Below, one piece after another: positions 8,783 through 17,713 of a stretch of 64,000 nt of DNA (position 1 is the first letter of the stretch; each line of letters starts with the position of its first letter). The notes under the pieces were generated by a model. The model saw nothing but the letters and a program-made list of their open reading frames with translations, had not been told where the DNA came from and ran no database searches. The position numbers and the translations under genes are program-made. This DNA comes from Astrobacterium formosum (GTDB lineage: Bacteria > Pseudomonadota > Alphaproteobacteria > Rhizobiales > Xanthobacteraceae), in contig JAVDCA010000001.1 in the NCBI GenBank assembly GCA_030848545.1, positions 248,001-312,000 on the forward strand, written 5' to 3'.

Positions 8783-9097
8783 TAGGTTGTGGCTCGAGAA
8801 AGAAGTCCAACAGCCATCAATACGCGACCGCGCCCGTGCCGCAAGTTACACCCGGGAAATTCGTTAAGCCGGCCGCCGGCTTCGACCGAGGATGCGGGCT
8901 CCGCCGTCGTCGGTCGATATCCCGTCCTGGTACGAATTGGTCTGGTACTGCGCTTGCAACCATGACGCCAACAGGTCTCGTGCCGTGTGGGCAGCGGTTC
9001 GACGTGCCGAAACGGGACGGATCGTCTCGAAACGAAACACCACCGGGGAGGAAACGGGTGTCATCAGGCGCGATTTCGGTCGCGTTGGAGCAAACGC
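8783..9097. other. Divergent intergenic control region of the EPS locus
   Basis: A 315-bp gap between the leftward flippase and the rightward chain-length gene. It contains the sigma-54-type element at 8943-8958. Upstream of it is an inverted repeat, TCGACCGA (8882-8889) and TCGGTCGA (8910-8917), 20 bp apart, a candidate activator-binding site. CTGGTAC also occurs twice in direct orientation (8927-8933 and 8942-8948). No gene seen. Confidence 0.55.
8943..8958 (+). promoter_or_regulatory. Candidate sigma-54 (RpoN) promoter for the EPS operon
   Basis: TGGTAC-N5-TTGCA, with the invariant GG (8944-8945) and GC (8956-8957) separated by exactly 10 bases, as RpoN requires. It differs from the TGGCAC consensus by one base (T for C). 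It points to the chain-length gene, giving a predicted start near 8969 and a leader of about 130 bases. RpoN promoters need an enhancer-binding activator; none is encoded in the window. Confidence 0.6.
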
Positions 9098-10498
9098 ATG
9101 GTCGATTCCGCAACTCTTTCCGCGCAACAGATCGGTCGGTCCGAGCCGCCCCGTATGCCCGGGCAGATGCGACACGACGTTGAGCGCTTCGTCGACACGG
9201 TCAGGTCCGGCGCCGCCATCATCGTGGCGAGCGTCTTCGTTTGTGCCGGCCTGGCGATGGCGTATCTCCTGCTGATACCGCCGACATTCGTGGCCACCGG
9301 CCGGATTCTCGTGGAGCCGAAAAGCGTTCAAATCGTCAACGCCAACAGCGCATCGCGTACACAGGGCGAGATCGGTGTGCTGGAAGTCGAAAGCCAGATC
9401 TACGTCCTCACCTCCAAATCCGTTCTCGACCGGGTCATCGATAAGGAGGGCCTCGTGGCCGATCCGGAATTCGGTGCGCGCCCGGAGGGATTGATCAGCT
9501 CTCTGCTCGGCCTTTCGAGTGAGCCCGACGACCGTCGCGACAAGGCGCTACGCGAACTCGAGCGAGTGATCACGGTCGGGCGCAACCAGAGCTCGCTGGT
9601 GATGACGGTGAGCGTGCGGGCGAGCAGCCCGGAGCGCGCCCAACGTCTGTCCGACGCCCTGATGTCGGCCTATCTGGCGGAAGAAGGTCATGAGCGTGCG
9701 AAGCTCGCCGGGCGCGTGGCCGGATCGGTGTTCGACCGACTGGGCGAGTTGCGGGAACGGGTCCGTGACGCCGAGGATCGGGTCGAGCGGTATCGCCGTG
9801 ACAACAGCATCGTGACGACCGGCGGGCAGCCGGTTCTCGAGCAGCAGGTCAATCAGGTAACCCGCGAAATCTCCACGGTCGGGGCACGCGTGGAGCAGCT
9901 CAACTCCATCATGGTCCAGGTCCGTGGCATTCGCACCGGGGTTTTGGATCTCGATGCTCTGCCAGAGGCGCAACGCACCGGAACCATCGAGACGCTGCGC
10001 TCGCGCCTGGCGCTCGCCCGGCAGGCGGCGGCAAGTCTCGGGGCGAACCTCGGACCGCGACATCCGGCGCGGCAGGCTGCCGAGGCCGAGGCCACGGAGG
10101 TTCGCAATCTCGTCGACCGCGAACTCGAGGCGATCCTGCAGGCGACCACGACCGAACTCGACCGTGCCAGGTCGGCCGAAGCCGGGCTGAGAACGAGGCT
10201 CGCCGAGCTCAAGGCGGAATTGACCCGGATCAACGCCGCGTCGGTCGGGTTGCGGGAACTGGTCCGTGAGGTCGATGCCAATCGCTCGATCTACGAAGCG
10301 TTCCTGGCACGCTCCCGCGAACTGCACGAGGAAGGACGGCTGCAGGGAGAGCCGGCGCGCATCATCAACTGGGCGATAAAGCCGTCACGTCCCGCCGGCC
10401 CTTCTCCTGTTCTGCTGTTGGCGGCGAGTATCATTTTCGGCCTGGGAATCGGAACGACACTCGCCTGGCTGCGCGACCAGATATTCGATCGTCGGTGA
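9098..10498 (+). CDS. Polysaccharide chain-length/export protein (GumC/Wzz family)
   Basis: A 466-residue polysaccharide co-polymerase. It has an N-terminal membrane helix (VASVFVCAGLAMAYLLL) and the Wzz signature around PTFVATGRILVEPK. A long periplasmic coiled-coil follows (about residues 180-400, rich in E, R, A and L heptads), then a second helix (VLLLAASIIFGLGIGTTLAW) next to a proline-rich stretch. No Walker motifs follow, so this is the GumC/Wzz-type membrane part without a fused tyrosine kinase. ATG 9098 with TTGGAG upstream is preferred to earlier in-frame starts. Its stop overlaps the next start as TGATG. No Wza-type outer-membrane exporter or separate kinase is in view. Confidence 0.88.
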   Translation: MVDSATLSAQQIGRSEPPRMPGQMRHDVERFVDTVRSGAAIIVASVFVCAGLAMAYLLLIPPTFVATGRILVEPKSVQIVNANSASRTQGEIGVLEVESQIYVLTSKSVLDRVIDKEGLVADPEFGARPEGLISSLLGLSSEPDDRRDKALRELERVITVGRNQSSLVMTVSVRASSPERAQRLSDALMSAYLAEEGHERAKLAGRVAGSVFDRLGELRERVRDAEDRVERYRRDNSIVTTGGQPVLEQQVNQVTREISTVGARVEQLNSIMVQVRGIRTGVLDLDALPEAQRTGTIETLRSRLALARQAAASLGANLGPRHPARQAAEAEATEVRNLVDRELEAILQATTTELDRARSAEAGLRTRLAELKAELTRINAASVGLRELVREVDANRSIYEAFLARSRELHEEGRLQGEPARIINWAIKPSRPAGPSPVLLLAASIIFGLGIGTTLAWLRDQIFDRR

Positions 10499-11859
10499 TG
10501 TCGGGCACGGCCACATTCGCACTAAGTACGGACGTCCGTCCGGACGCGGTCGGCCGCGTTGGCGCTGCGATTGCTCTCGTGCTGTGCGCCATGATCTTCA
10601 ATCTCGTACTCGCCGTGATCAACACGTCGATTGCGCCGATCGTCGAGGCGCATGTCATTTCCGCCGAAGTGGCGATCGTCGCGGCGGCGGTGCTCTTGAT
10701 CGGTGGCGGCAGCACCGCATTCTTCGGCGTCGCGGGCATCGTCGGGGTCTGGCTCGCATCCACGATGGCGGTGCGGGCGCAACTCGATCCCAAGATCTGC
10801 CGCGATGCGCTCATTCCGGTCGTATTCTACTTTCTCGGACGGCGCTACGGAACGCTGCGGACCTGCGATCGGCTGGTCGGATTGGCCATCGCCATGGTCG
10901 CGATTGGCGCGCTCCTGGAGTGGGCATTTCTCGACGTTTATCTCCGGTACGTGGACATTCTGCGCTACTATGTCGCCAAGGGCAGCGCGGTCGCGCAGTC
11001 GGCGGCCCAGATGCCCGAGCTCTACGTCAGCGGCATGCGAAACGATGGCCGTACGATCTTGCCGTTCCTGGGTGATCACCGCGTCTCGTCGATCTTCCTC
11101 GAACCGGTCTCGGTCGGAAATTTCGGCGCCATCGCTTTCGCCTGGGTACTTCTGCGCGCGCCCGATGGGACCGCACGATTCATCCGGCGCAGCCTCCTCA
11201 TCTTCCTCATCCTCGTCCTGGGTGATGCCAGATTCGGCCTCTATCTGTGCGGCGTCGTCGCGCTCGTCTACGTCGTTGCGCCCGTTCTGCGGCCAGGACT
11301 CGTCTATTCGTTGCCCTTCGTCATCGTTCCGCTTCTTCTCGTCAACGCGACCGGGTTCGAAGAAGCGCCCTGGCTCAACGACTTGCCCGGGCGTCTCCTG
11401 CTGAGCGGACAGCTCTTGTCGACCATCGATGCCGCGCAGGCATTGGGAATGCGCGCCACCACGTCCGCCGCCATGGTCGTTCTCAGCGACTCCGGTTACG
11501 CGTCCATCATCGCCGAATTCGGAGCCATCGGCGCGGCCGGACTCGGGGCGCTGTTCGTGTTCGCGAGCCCGGCCGAAAGCCAGCTTTCGTGGCGTTTCAA
11601 GCTCTTCGTCTGTTTTTATCTGATCGTTCTTCTCACGATCAGCACCTCGTTTCTGTCGATCAAGACGGCGGCCCTGCTCTGGTTCCTTGCCGGCGGCACC
11701 AGCGACGGTACCGCCTGCGCCCCGAAATCGCTCCCGGGCGGGTCCACCGACGATCGCACCATCGCGGTATCGGACGCCGCCGCAAGCGGACGTCGTCTTC
11801 CAAATTCGTCCCTGGCTCCGGCGGGGGGCTTGCGAGCATTCCGGATGCTGAAGGAATAG
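10498..11859 (+). CDS. Polysaccharide polymerase-like membrane protein (Wzy/GumE-like)
   Basis: A 453-residue protein with around 10-12 predicted membrane helices and a large hydrophilic loop in the middle (residues about 155-200, containing RNDGRTILPFLGDHRVSS). This layout is that of Wzy-type polymerases, which join repeat units in the periplasm. The family is poorly conserved in sequence, so the call relies on topology and position between the chain-length and transferase genes. A GTG at 10495 precedes the ATG at 10498; the ATG, overlapping the upstream TGA, is chosen. The C-terminal 55 residues are hydrophilic. Confidence 0.7.
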   Translation: MSGTATFALSTDVRPDAVGRVGAAIALVLCAMIFNLVLAVINTSIAPIVEAHVISAEVAIVAAAVLLIGGGSTAFFGVAGIVGVWLASTMAVRAQLDPKICRDALIPVVFYFLGRRYGTLRTCDRLVGLAIAMVAIGALLEWAFLDVYLRYVDILRYYVAKGSAVAQSAAQMPELYVSGMRNDGRTILPFLGDHRVSSIFLEPVSVGNFGAIAFAWVLLRAPDGTARFIRRSLLIFLILVLGDARFGLYLCGVVALVYVVAPVLRPGLVYSLPFVIVPLLLVNATGFEEAPWLNDLPGRLLLSGQLLSTIDAAQALGMRATTSAAMVVLSDSGYASIIAEFGAIGAAGLGALFVFASPAESQLSWRFKLFVCFYLIVLLTISTSFLSIKTAALLWFLAGGTSDGTACAPKSLPGGSTDDRTIAVSDAAASGRRLPNSSLAPAGGLRAFRMLKE

Positions 11860-12023
11860 GCCATGCACATTCAATTCAGCGAAACCGCCATGCGGGAGCG
11901 AGCCGGATCCGGAATGACCGCGCCGCAGCCGGCGGTCGGAATCCGCAACCACGCGCACGTCCATAACGGTCGAAGGCCTATCGGTGTGCTTGTGGCCGAC
12001 ATCGCAGCAGGAAATTGCGGACG

Positions 12024-12857
12024 ATGTGCAGGGCACTGAAAAGCGTATTCGGGTTGCATTTTTCGACCTGCGGTCTCGACGCGCTGGCCGACGCATTGAC
12101 GAACAGTCCTCCGCCCGCCGGTGGCGAAGCCCAGATGCTGTTCACGGTCAATCTCGACAACGTGGTGTGCCTGCGAAGCAACCCGGCCTTCCGCGCCGCC
12201 CATCAGCGGGCGAAGATCGTGACGATCGACGGCGCGCCGGTCTACCTCTATGCACGCCTGCGAGGCGTTGCCGTGCCGGGGCGCATCACGGGGGCGGACC
12301 TGCTTCCTGCGCTGGTCGAACGCTTCACGCCCGGCAGGCAGCGGCCATTCTTCGTCACCAGCGACCAGACGACGGCGAGCGCCATCGAAGCCTTCCTGGT
12401 CCAGCGGGGATTGTCGGAAGACTCTTTGGGATTTGCCGTGCCCCCGCTAGGGTTCGAGAGGGACGAGGTTTATTCGATGCAGCTGGCCCGGCAGATCAGA
12501 GATCATCGGACGAGCCACCTCATATTCGGAGTGGGTGCACCGAAATCACAGATCTGGCTCGATCAGCATCGCGGCGAAGTCGGGAGTTGCTATGCATTTC
12601 CTTTCGGATCGGCGCCAAACTTCATGGTCGGCACCGCCAGCCGTGCACCCCGCTGGGTGCGGGCCGTCGGTTGCGAATGGTTTTGGCGTTTCTGCTGCGA
12701 ACCCAGGCGCCTGTTCCGCCGCTATTTCGTCGACTCCTGGCAGTTCGTCGCTGCCATCAGAGAGGATATGCGCGCGCTGCGCAATGGAGTGACGTGGGAC
12801 GTCTGGCTGGAGCAATCGAAGCCCGGCGACTTGCCGACGAGTCGAAAGGCCGGATGA
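12024..12857 (+). CDS. WecB/TagA/CpsF-family glycosyltransferase (GT26)
   Basis: A 277-residue GT26 enzyme, the WecG/TagA/GumM type that adds a sugar (ManNAc(A)-like or glucuronic-type) to an undecaprenyl-linked acceptor. Family landmarks are FTVNLDNVVCLR, VTIDGAPVYLYARL, TGADLLPALVERF, and FGVGAPKSQIWL in the nucleotide-sugar domain. The C-terminal basic and aromatic tail (RRLFRRYFVDSWQF) is the usual membrane-association segment. An AGGA 11 bases upstream supports ATG 12024 over the TTG at 12015. Its stop overlaps the next gene (ATGA). Confidence 0.88.
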   Translation: MCRALKSVFGLHFSTCGLDALADALTNSPPPAGGEAQMLFTVNLDNVVCLRSNPAFRAAHQRAKIVTIDGAPVYLYARLRGVAVPGRITGADLLPALVERFTPGRQRPFFVTSDQTTASAIEAFLVQRGLSEDSLGFAVPPLGFERDEVYSMQLARQIRDHRTSHLIFGVGAPKSQIWLDQHRGEVGSCYAFPFGSAPNFMVGTASRAPRWVRAVGCEWFWRFCCEPRRLFRRYFVDSWQFVAAIREDMRALRNGVTWDVWLEQSKPGDLPTSRKAG

Positions 12858-13894
12858 TGCAACAGGTATTCCGGCGTGACTTGGTGCGACTTGGAGAGCA
12901 GGTCATGGCTGCGCGACGCACAGTGAAGGTCGGTGAATGGGTCGAAGTCCGTCCCCTCACGGACATCATGAAGACCCTCGATGACAATTGCGCGTTCGAC
13001 GGAATGCCGTTCCTGCCGGAGATGGTCAGGTATGTCGGGCACCGATTTCAGATCGTCAAGTCGGCGCACAAGACGTGCGATCCCACGGGGGCGTCTGATC
13101 TGCGGCGTATACCGGACGCCGTGCATCTCGAGACGCGGTGCGACGGAAGCGCCCACGGCGGCTGCGAAGCCCGATGCCTGCTGTTCTGGAAGAACGCTTG
13201 GTTGAAGCCAGTCGACGGGCCGCAGGTCGACGACAAGCCGCCGCTGTCGCCGCAGGATGACGACCTGGAGAAACTCGAAGCTGCAACGCGGTACACGACC
13301 GACTTCGGTGAAGTCCGTTATCGCTGCCAGGCGACGGAGGTGGTGGCAGCCTCGAACAAACTGCCCGTTTCCGACATGCGGCAGTATGTCGAGGATGTAT
13401 CCACGGGCAATGTGCAGGGAAGTCAACTATTGATCGAAATGGTCCGGCTCTACGCCAATGCGGCGATCGGCAAGGCACTGCGCAGTGTCGGAATCGGAGG
13501 GGCCCGCGTGGACGTGGCGAAGCCGGCCGGTGCGCCGACGAGACAGCCGGCTACCCTCGATCTTCAGCCCGGCGAACTCGTACAAATTCGCCCTGCCGAA
13601 GAGATCCTGGCCACGCTCGACGAACGTTTGAAGAATCGCGGGCTGACCCTCGAACTGGAAATGCTGCGTCACTGCGGGAGGATCTACCGTGTGCTCGCGC
13701 GCGTAACCAGGCTCATCGACGAAAAATCCGGAAAGATGATCAATCTCACGAGCGACTGCGTCATCCTCGATGGGGTCTCCTGTCGCGGACTGGATAACCG
13801 GCAGCGGGCCTTTTGCCCGCGGGGCGCGCTTTTCTATTGGCGCGAGGCATGGCTGAAGCGAGCCGGCATCCCGGACGGCAGCGGGAAGAGTTGA
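12854..13894 (+). CDS. Unknown EPS-locus protein with duplicated cysteine-rich domain
   Basis: A 346-residue soluble protein with no function I can name. It contains two diverged copies of one domain, at about residues 27-120 and 238-338. Each begins V/P-G-E-x-V-x-(V/I)-R-P-x-x-(D/E)-I-x-x-T-L-D. Each continues with x-L-E/P-E-M-x-R-x-x-G-x-x-(F/Y)-x-(I/V), then three or more cysteines, and ends F-(W/Y)-(K/R)-x-A-W-L-K. A different segment (about 140-225, including RYRCQATEVVAASNK and MRQYVEDVSTGNVQGS) separates them, giving an A-B-A layout. There is no signal peptide. The start ATG overlaps the stop of the GT26 gene and the GNAT gene begins 4 bp later, so it is embedded in the EPS operon. Paired cysteines suggest metal binding or disulfides; this is speculative. 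Confidence 0.8.
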   Translation: MMQQVFRRDLVRLGEQVMAARRTVKVGEWVEVRPLTDIMKTLDDNCAFDGMPFLPEMVRYVGHRFQIVKSAHKTCDPTGASDLRRIPDAVHLETRCDGSAHGGCEARCLLFWKNAWLKPVDGPQVDDKPPLSPQDDDLEKLEAATRYTTDFGEVRYRCQATEVVAASNKLPVSDMRQYVEDVSTGNVQGSQLLIEMVRLYANAAIGKALRSVGIGGARVDVAKPAGAPTRQPATLDLQPGELVQIRPAEEILATLDERLKNRGLTLELEMLRHCGRIYRVLARVTRLIDEKSGKMINLTSDCVILDGVSCRGLDNRQRAFCPRGALFYWREAWLKRAGIPDGSGKS

Positions 13895-13898
13895 CCGC

Positions 13899-15077
13899 AT
13901 GGCGTCCGTGCCCGCACCCCTGTGCCGAGACTTCGATGTGGAAGTGTCGTTCGACGAGTCGGAGGTCGCGCCACAATGGCGGGAGCTCGAGAACGAAGGA
14001 ACCGCCTTTCAGACGCGCGCGTGGGTCTTGCCGTGGTACCGTTTCGTCGCGCCGCGCTTCGGCGCGACGCCGATTTTTGTGACGGTCCGCGAATCGACGT
14101 CGCGTCGAGTGCTCATGTTCATCCCACTTTGTCGACGGCGTCGACACGGCCTGATGACGATCGAGTTTCCCGACATCGGGGTCAGCGACTACAACACCGC
14201 TTTGCTGGCGCCGGACGTCGACCTCGATGCAGGCGGGATGCTGGATCTTTGGGAAAAAATCCGTCGGGCTCTTCCGCCCGCCGACCTCGTCCGTTTCGAG
14301 AAGATTCCAGCCACGCTGTGTGGCCGGGACAATCCGTTCGCGCGCCTCGACTGGCTACTCCCGACAGCACGCGCCTGGAGACTTCACCTGCCGGCGACGC
14401 GGGAGCTCTATGACCAACAGGTGGTTCGCCCAAAGATCTGCAAGGAACACAAGCGCAAACGCCGGCGGCTCGCGGAACATTGCGGAGAGTTGCGGTTCCA
14501 GATTGCCGCGACGCCGAGTGCGGGTGAACGCGTCTTCGAAACGCTGTGCAACGAGCGAAAGGTGCGGTTTCACGATGCAGGCCGGTTCGATGTCCTCGCC
14601 GAGCCGTGTTTCGCCGCATTCTATCGCGCCGTGATCTTCGATGAATGGAGCCCGTTTACGGTTCTCTCGGCGCTGATGGCGGGCGAGCGGACCCTGGCCA
14701 CACAATTCGCACTGCGCCACCGTGGCGCTTACCTGCTCTTGATGCATTCGTTCGACCCGGCGCTGGAGAGGTTGTCTCCGGGCATCGTTGCGCTCGACGA
14801 ACTGGTGACGCATCTCATCGGGGCAGGCGAACACTGTTTCGACTTCACGGTCGGCGACGAGGCTTACAAGCTGCAGTTCGGGGTGCGGGAAGCGCCGCTC
14901 TTGGCCGGCTTTTGTCCTTTGACCTCTCTCGGCGCTCTTTATGTCGCCGTGTGGCCGTGGGCGCGGCGGATCAAGCGGCGGGTTTGCGCCCTTGTCTGCG
15001 CGTGGCGGGATCGGTTTTCTGAATGCGGAAGACGCGCGGTTTGGCGCTGCGCGCAGCCGGGCAGGGGGCAGCCGTAG
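13899..15077 (+). CDS. CelD/BcsL-type GNAT acetyltransferase-like protein
   Basis: A 392-residue protein with the two-lobed GNAT layout of the family annotated as involved in cellulose or EPS biosynthesis (CelD). Recognisable parts are WRELENEGTAFQTRAWV, a central basic region (PKICKEHKRKRRRLAEHCG), and the C-terminal lobe with TQFALRHRGAYLLLMHSFDP and FDFTVGDEAYKLQFG. Members of the family are thought to acylate sugars or link amino-acid groups to polysaccharides. The actual acyl donor is unknown. It is the last gene of the tight rightward EPS run, 4 bp after the unknown protein. A C-terminal hydrophobic stretch (LGALYVAVWPWARRI) could touch the membrane. Confidence 0.75.
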   Translation: MASVPAPLCRDFDVEVSFDESEVAPQWRELENEGTAFQTRAWVLPWYRFVAPRFGATPIFVTVRESTSRRVLMFIPLCRRRRHGLMTIEFPDIGVSDYNTALLAPDVDLDAGGMLDLWEKIRRALPPADLVRFEKIPATLCGRDNPFARLDWLLPTARAWRLHLPATRELYDQQVVRPKICKEHKRKRRRLAEHCGELRFQIAATPSAGERVFETLCNERKVRFHDAGRFDVLAEPCFAAFYRAVIFDEWSPFTVLSALMAGERTLATQFALRHRGAYLLLMHSFDPALERLSPGIVALDELVTHLIGAGEHCFDFTVGDEAYKLQFGVREAPLLAGFCPLTSLGALYVAVWPWARRIKRRVCALVCAWRDRFSECGRRAVWRCAQPGRGQP

Positions 15078-15433
15078 CGATGTCGGGGAAAACTTCTCTT
15101 CAGGGGGACTCGGCCCTGCAGCCGTGCAGGTTCGATCGGCAAAAGAACCCTCATGGTCAGGAGACATGGTGCCGATGACGAATATTCACCGACTGCTGCC
15201 TGGCTCGATCTTGTCGAGGATTTCTCTGCTTGCGGCGTCCGATCCCGAATTTGGTCGGCGCAGTGTCGAACGACGGCGCCTGGCGAAGTCGTGGAAGAGC
15301 ACCGGAGATACCATGGGCTGTGCCGCGGCACCGATGTGTCGCAAACACGCTCAATTTAACGATAAACGTCGTTGAACGTTGCGGCATAGGCGTTGTCGTG
15401 TTGAGTACCGTTGGTTTGTTGAGGTGTATACGC
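15078..15433. other. Intergenic gap before the initiating transferase
   Basis: No gene supported; the open frames have no domain or plausible ribosome site. The 3' end (about 15345-15420) is relatively AT-rich (CTCAATTTAACGATAAACG) and probably carries the promoter of the initiating transferase, which suggests separate transcription from the upstream EPS operon. Confidence 0.4.
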
Positions 15434-16876
15434 GTGATTGGCTTCTCCCATCGAGATGCCGTTTCTTTTCTGGGCCCTTTCGTCCGCCGACTGAGGTGGT
15501 CCTATGACGCCATCGGCCCGTTGGTGGCCCTCAGCGACGGTCTTTTGACGATTCTGACCAGTGTTTTGGGCGGGTTGCTCTATCATCTGGCAGCCTTCGG
15601 CACTTTCCCCGAACTCGATCCGTACTTCGCCATCGGCATCCTGGCGATGCTGGCGTATCAATTGATCGCGTGGAACGCCGGCCTCTATCGCGTCACGGCG
15701 TGGCTCGAACCGCAACGCAATTACGGCCTGATCCTGGCGTCGTGGTTCGGCACCTTCCTCCTTCTCAGCCTATTCCTCTTCTTGTTGAAGCTCGGCAGCG
15801 AAGTATCGCGCGGCGCGGTGGTGACGTTCGCCGGGCTGGCGCTCTCGGCCCTGGTCGGCTGGCGGATGGCGGTCGGGCGTTGGGTCAGAATCGGGTTCGA
15901 GGTCGGCTCGATCCGGGGACGGCGAGCGATGCTGATCGGCACTCCCGGAGAACTCGCCACGGTCAAGAGCCGCCAGCGGCTGTTGGCGTTGGGCTTGACG
16001 GAGGTCGATCGCCATGCGCTGCCCCATGAAGAAGCCGAGTTCGGATGCCGCTGTCGCGAGGTTCTCGAGCTTGCGATCAAACGCAGCCGGGAATGCCAAG
16101 CCGACGAAGTCATTCTGGCGCTGCCGTGGGGAAACATCGAGCAGCTGACGTTTGTGCGCGAGTGCCTGCGGGCGTCGCCGCTTCCCGTGCGGCTGCTGCC
16201 GGACCATTTTGTCCGCACGATTTGGCAAGGCACCCGAAGTGCAGCCCCGACATTGGTCGACATCCAGCGTGCTCCGCTCAGCCGCTTCGAACAGGCGACC
16301 AAGAGAATGCTCGACATCGCCGGTGCCGGCGCGGCGCTGCTGTTCTTCCTTCCTCTCCTGCTCGTCGTTGCGGTGCTGATCAAGCTCGACTCCGCAGGGC
16401 CCGTCATCTTCCGCCAGCGGCGCAAGGGGTTCAACGGTCGCGTGTTCGACATCTTCAAGTTCCGCACCATGCGGGTGATGGAGAACGGGCAGAAGATAAT
16501 GCAGGCCCGGCGACGCGATCCACGGGTCACGCGGCTCGGACGCTTTCTTCGCGCTTCCAGCATCGACGAGTTGCCGCAACTGCTCAACGTCCTGAAAGGC
16601 GACATGTCGCTGGTGGGGCCGCGACCACATGCGATCGCCCACGACGATCAATACGGGGCGCTGATCGGCGAGTATGCGCTCCGCCACAACGTCAAGCCGG
16701 GCATCACCGGTTGGGCGCAGGTCAATGGTTTCCGTGGTGAAACCCGCCATCTCGAATTGATGCGCAAGCGCGTCGAACTGGACCTCTGGTACATCGACAA
16801 TTGGACGGCGGCGCTGGACCTTCAGATCCTCCTGCGCACCGTCGTGGAGCTCCTGCGCCGCCGCAATGCCTATTGA
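15434..16876 (+). CDS. Undecaprenyl-phosphate sugar-phosphate transferase (WbaP/GumD-type)
   Basis: The initiating enzyme of repeat-unit synthesis. It transfers a hexose-1-phosphate, usually glucose or galactose, to undecaprenyl phosphate at the inner membrane. The 480 residues hold an N-terminal block of four hydrophobic helices, a Rossmann-like middle (RAMLIGTPGELATVK) and a fifth helix (AGAALLFFLPLLLVVAVLI). The catalytic C-terminal domain has FRQRRKGFNGRVFDIFKFRT, RASSIDELPQLLNVLKGDM, VGPRPHA and PGITGWAQVNGFRGET. Start GTG 15434 is chosen because GAGGTG lies 8 bases upstream; the longer frame to 15230 has no ribosome site. It converges on the GntR gene. Confidence 0.92.
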   Translation: MIGFSHRDAVSFLGPFVRRLRWSYDAIGPLVALSDGLLTILTSVLGGLLYHLAAFGTFPELDPYFAIGILAMLAYQLIAWNAGLYRVTAWLEPQRNYGLILASWFGTFLLLSLFLFLLKLGSEVSRGAVVTFAGLALSALVGWRMAVGRWVRIGFEVGSIRGRRAMLIGTPGELATVKSRQRLLALGLTEVDRHALPHEEAEFGCRCREVLELAIKRSRECQADEVILALPWGNIEQLTFVRECLRASPLPVRLLPDHFVRTIWQGTRSAAPTLVDIQRAPLSRFEQATKRMLDIAGAGAALLFFLPLLLVVAVLIKLDSAGPVIFRQRRKGFNGRVFDIFKFRTMRVMENGQKIMQARRRDPRVTRLGRFLRASSIDELPQLLNVLKGDMSLVGPRPHAIAHDDQYGALIGEYALRHNVKPGITGWAQVNGFRGETRHLELMRKRVELDLWYIDNWTAALDLQILLRTVVELLRRRNAY

Positions 16877-16951
16877 GCCAGGCGAAGAGCGGTGAAAGGC
16901 GCGGGAGCGATCTGCGGACGCGTATGTCGTCGAGGATTCGGATTGCGGCTG

Positions 16952-16969
16952 CTGTAGCGTGAGCTACAG
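16952..16969. terminator. Short hairpin between convergent genes
   Basis: CTGTAGC-GTGA-GCTACAG, a perfect 7-bp stem with a 4-base loop. It lies after the initiating transferase and overlaps the stop codon of the oppositely oriented GntR gene. There is no U-tract on either side, so termination is possible but weakly supported. Confidence 0.35.
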
Positions 16970-17713
16970 GTCCGACACAGGTCCGAGCGCGTTGTCGCTT
17001 TCCGGGGCGCGGGCATCGGTATCGTAGAGCTTCCGCAACAACATCGTCGCTGTGCGTATGTCGAGGGCGATCGCGCCACCGGCGTCTTTCGGTTGGCGAT
17101 TGGCGATCGCCGTGATGGCTCTCACGTGAAAACGGTGGCCGCTCTTGAAGAACTTTTTCGCCAGCGGCGGCTGCCTTCTGATCGTGGCGAGGAAAGGACC
17201 GGTACGGACCCAAAGGCTCTCCAGAATATCCACGAGGAGAGGCGAGCCTGCCGATCTGTAGATTTCGAAATGAAAGGCGTGATTTGCCGCAAGCGCCGCT
17301 TCGATGTCGTCTTGGTCGACGGCTTCCACCATCGCGTTGTCGAGCTCCGTCAGCCTCTCGACCAACTCGGCACTGCCGGTCCGGGCCGCCCGTTCGGCGG
17401 CATATCCTTCCATCTTCATCCTGATCCGGACGGTTTCTTCGTAGAGCTGAGGGTCGAGCGGCGTGATGCGAATTTGCCTGTTGGGCAGCTGAATCAACGC
17501 CTTTTCCGCCATCAGCCGCTTCACCGCTTCCCGCACCGGCATTGCGCTGGTGCCGAGGGCGTCGGCCAATTTACGGATCGATACCGTGTCGCCGGGCTGG
17601 AAGTGACCTTTCAACAGGGCGAGGCGCAGGCTTTGATACACCCTCTCCTGTAACGACGAGACGTCCATCGAGGGCAGCTGATCGTACATCAAACGGAGTC
17701 CGGGCAGTCCCAT
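16964..17713 (-). CDS. GntR-family transcriptional regulator (FCD/FadR-type)
   Basis: A 249-residue DNA-binding regulator. The N-terminal winged helix is clear: ERVYQSLRLALLKGHFQPGD, then SIRKLADALGTSAMPVREAV as the recognition helix. The C-terminal FCD ligand domain (residues about 95-230) includes RIRMKMEGYAAERAA and HAFHFEIYRSAGSPLL. The regulator is transcribed away from the catabolic cluster that begins at 18303. It is most simply read as that cluster's acid-responsive repressor. The start is uncertain, because no good ribosome site precedes ATG 17713, and ATG 17689 is an alternative. Palindromes at 18218-18246 are candidate operators. Confidence 0.88.
   Translation of the reverse strand: MGLPGLRLMYDQLPSMDVSSLQERVYQSLRLALLKGHFQPGDTVSIRKLADALGTSAMPVREAVKRLMAEKALIQLPNRQIRITPLDPQLYEETVRIRMKMEGYAAERAARTGSAELVERLTELDNAMVEAVDQDDIEAALAANHAFHFEIYRSAGSPLLVDILESLWVRTGPFLATIRRQPPLAKKFFKSGHRFHVRAITAIANRQPKDAGGAIALDIRTATMLLRKLYDTDARAPESDNALGPVSDL

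Noticed and set aside
15170-15260. Other sigma-54-like matches (TGGCTC...TTG) before the initiating transferase
   Set aside because: The GG and GC pairs are not 10 bases apart, so they fail the RpoN spacing rule.
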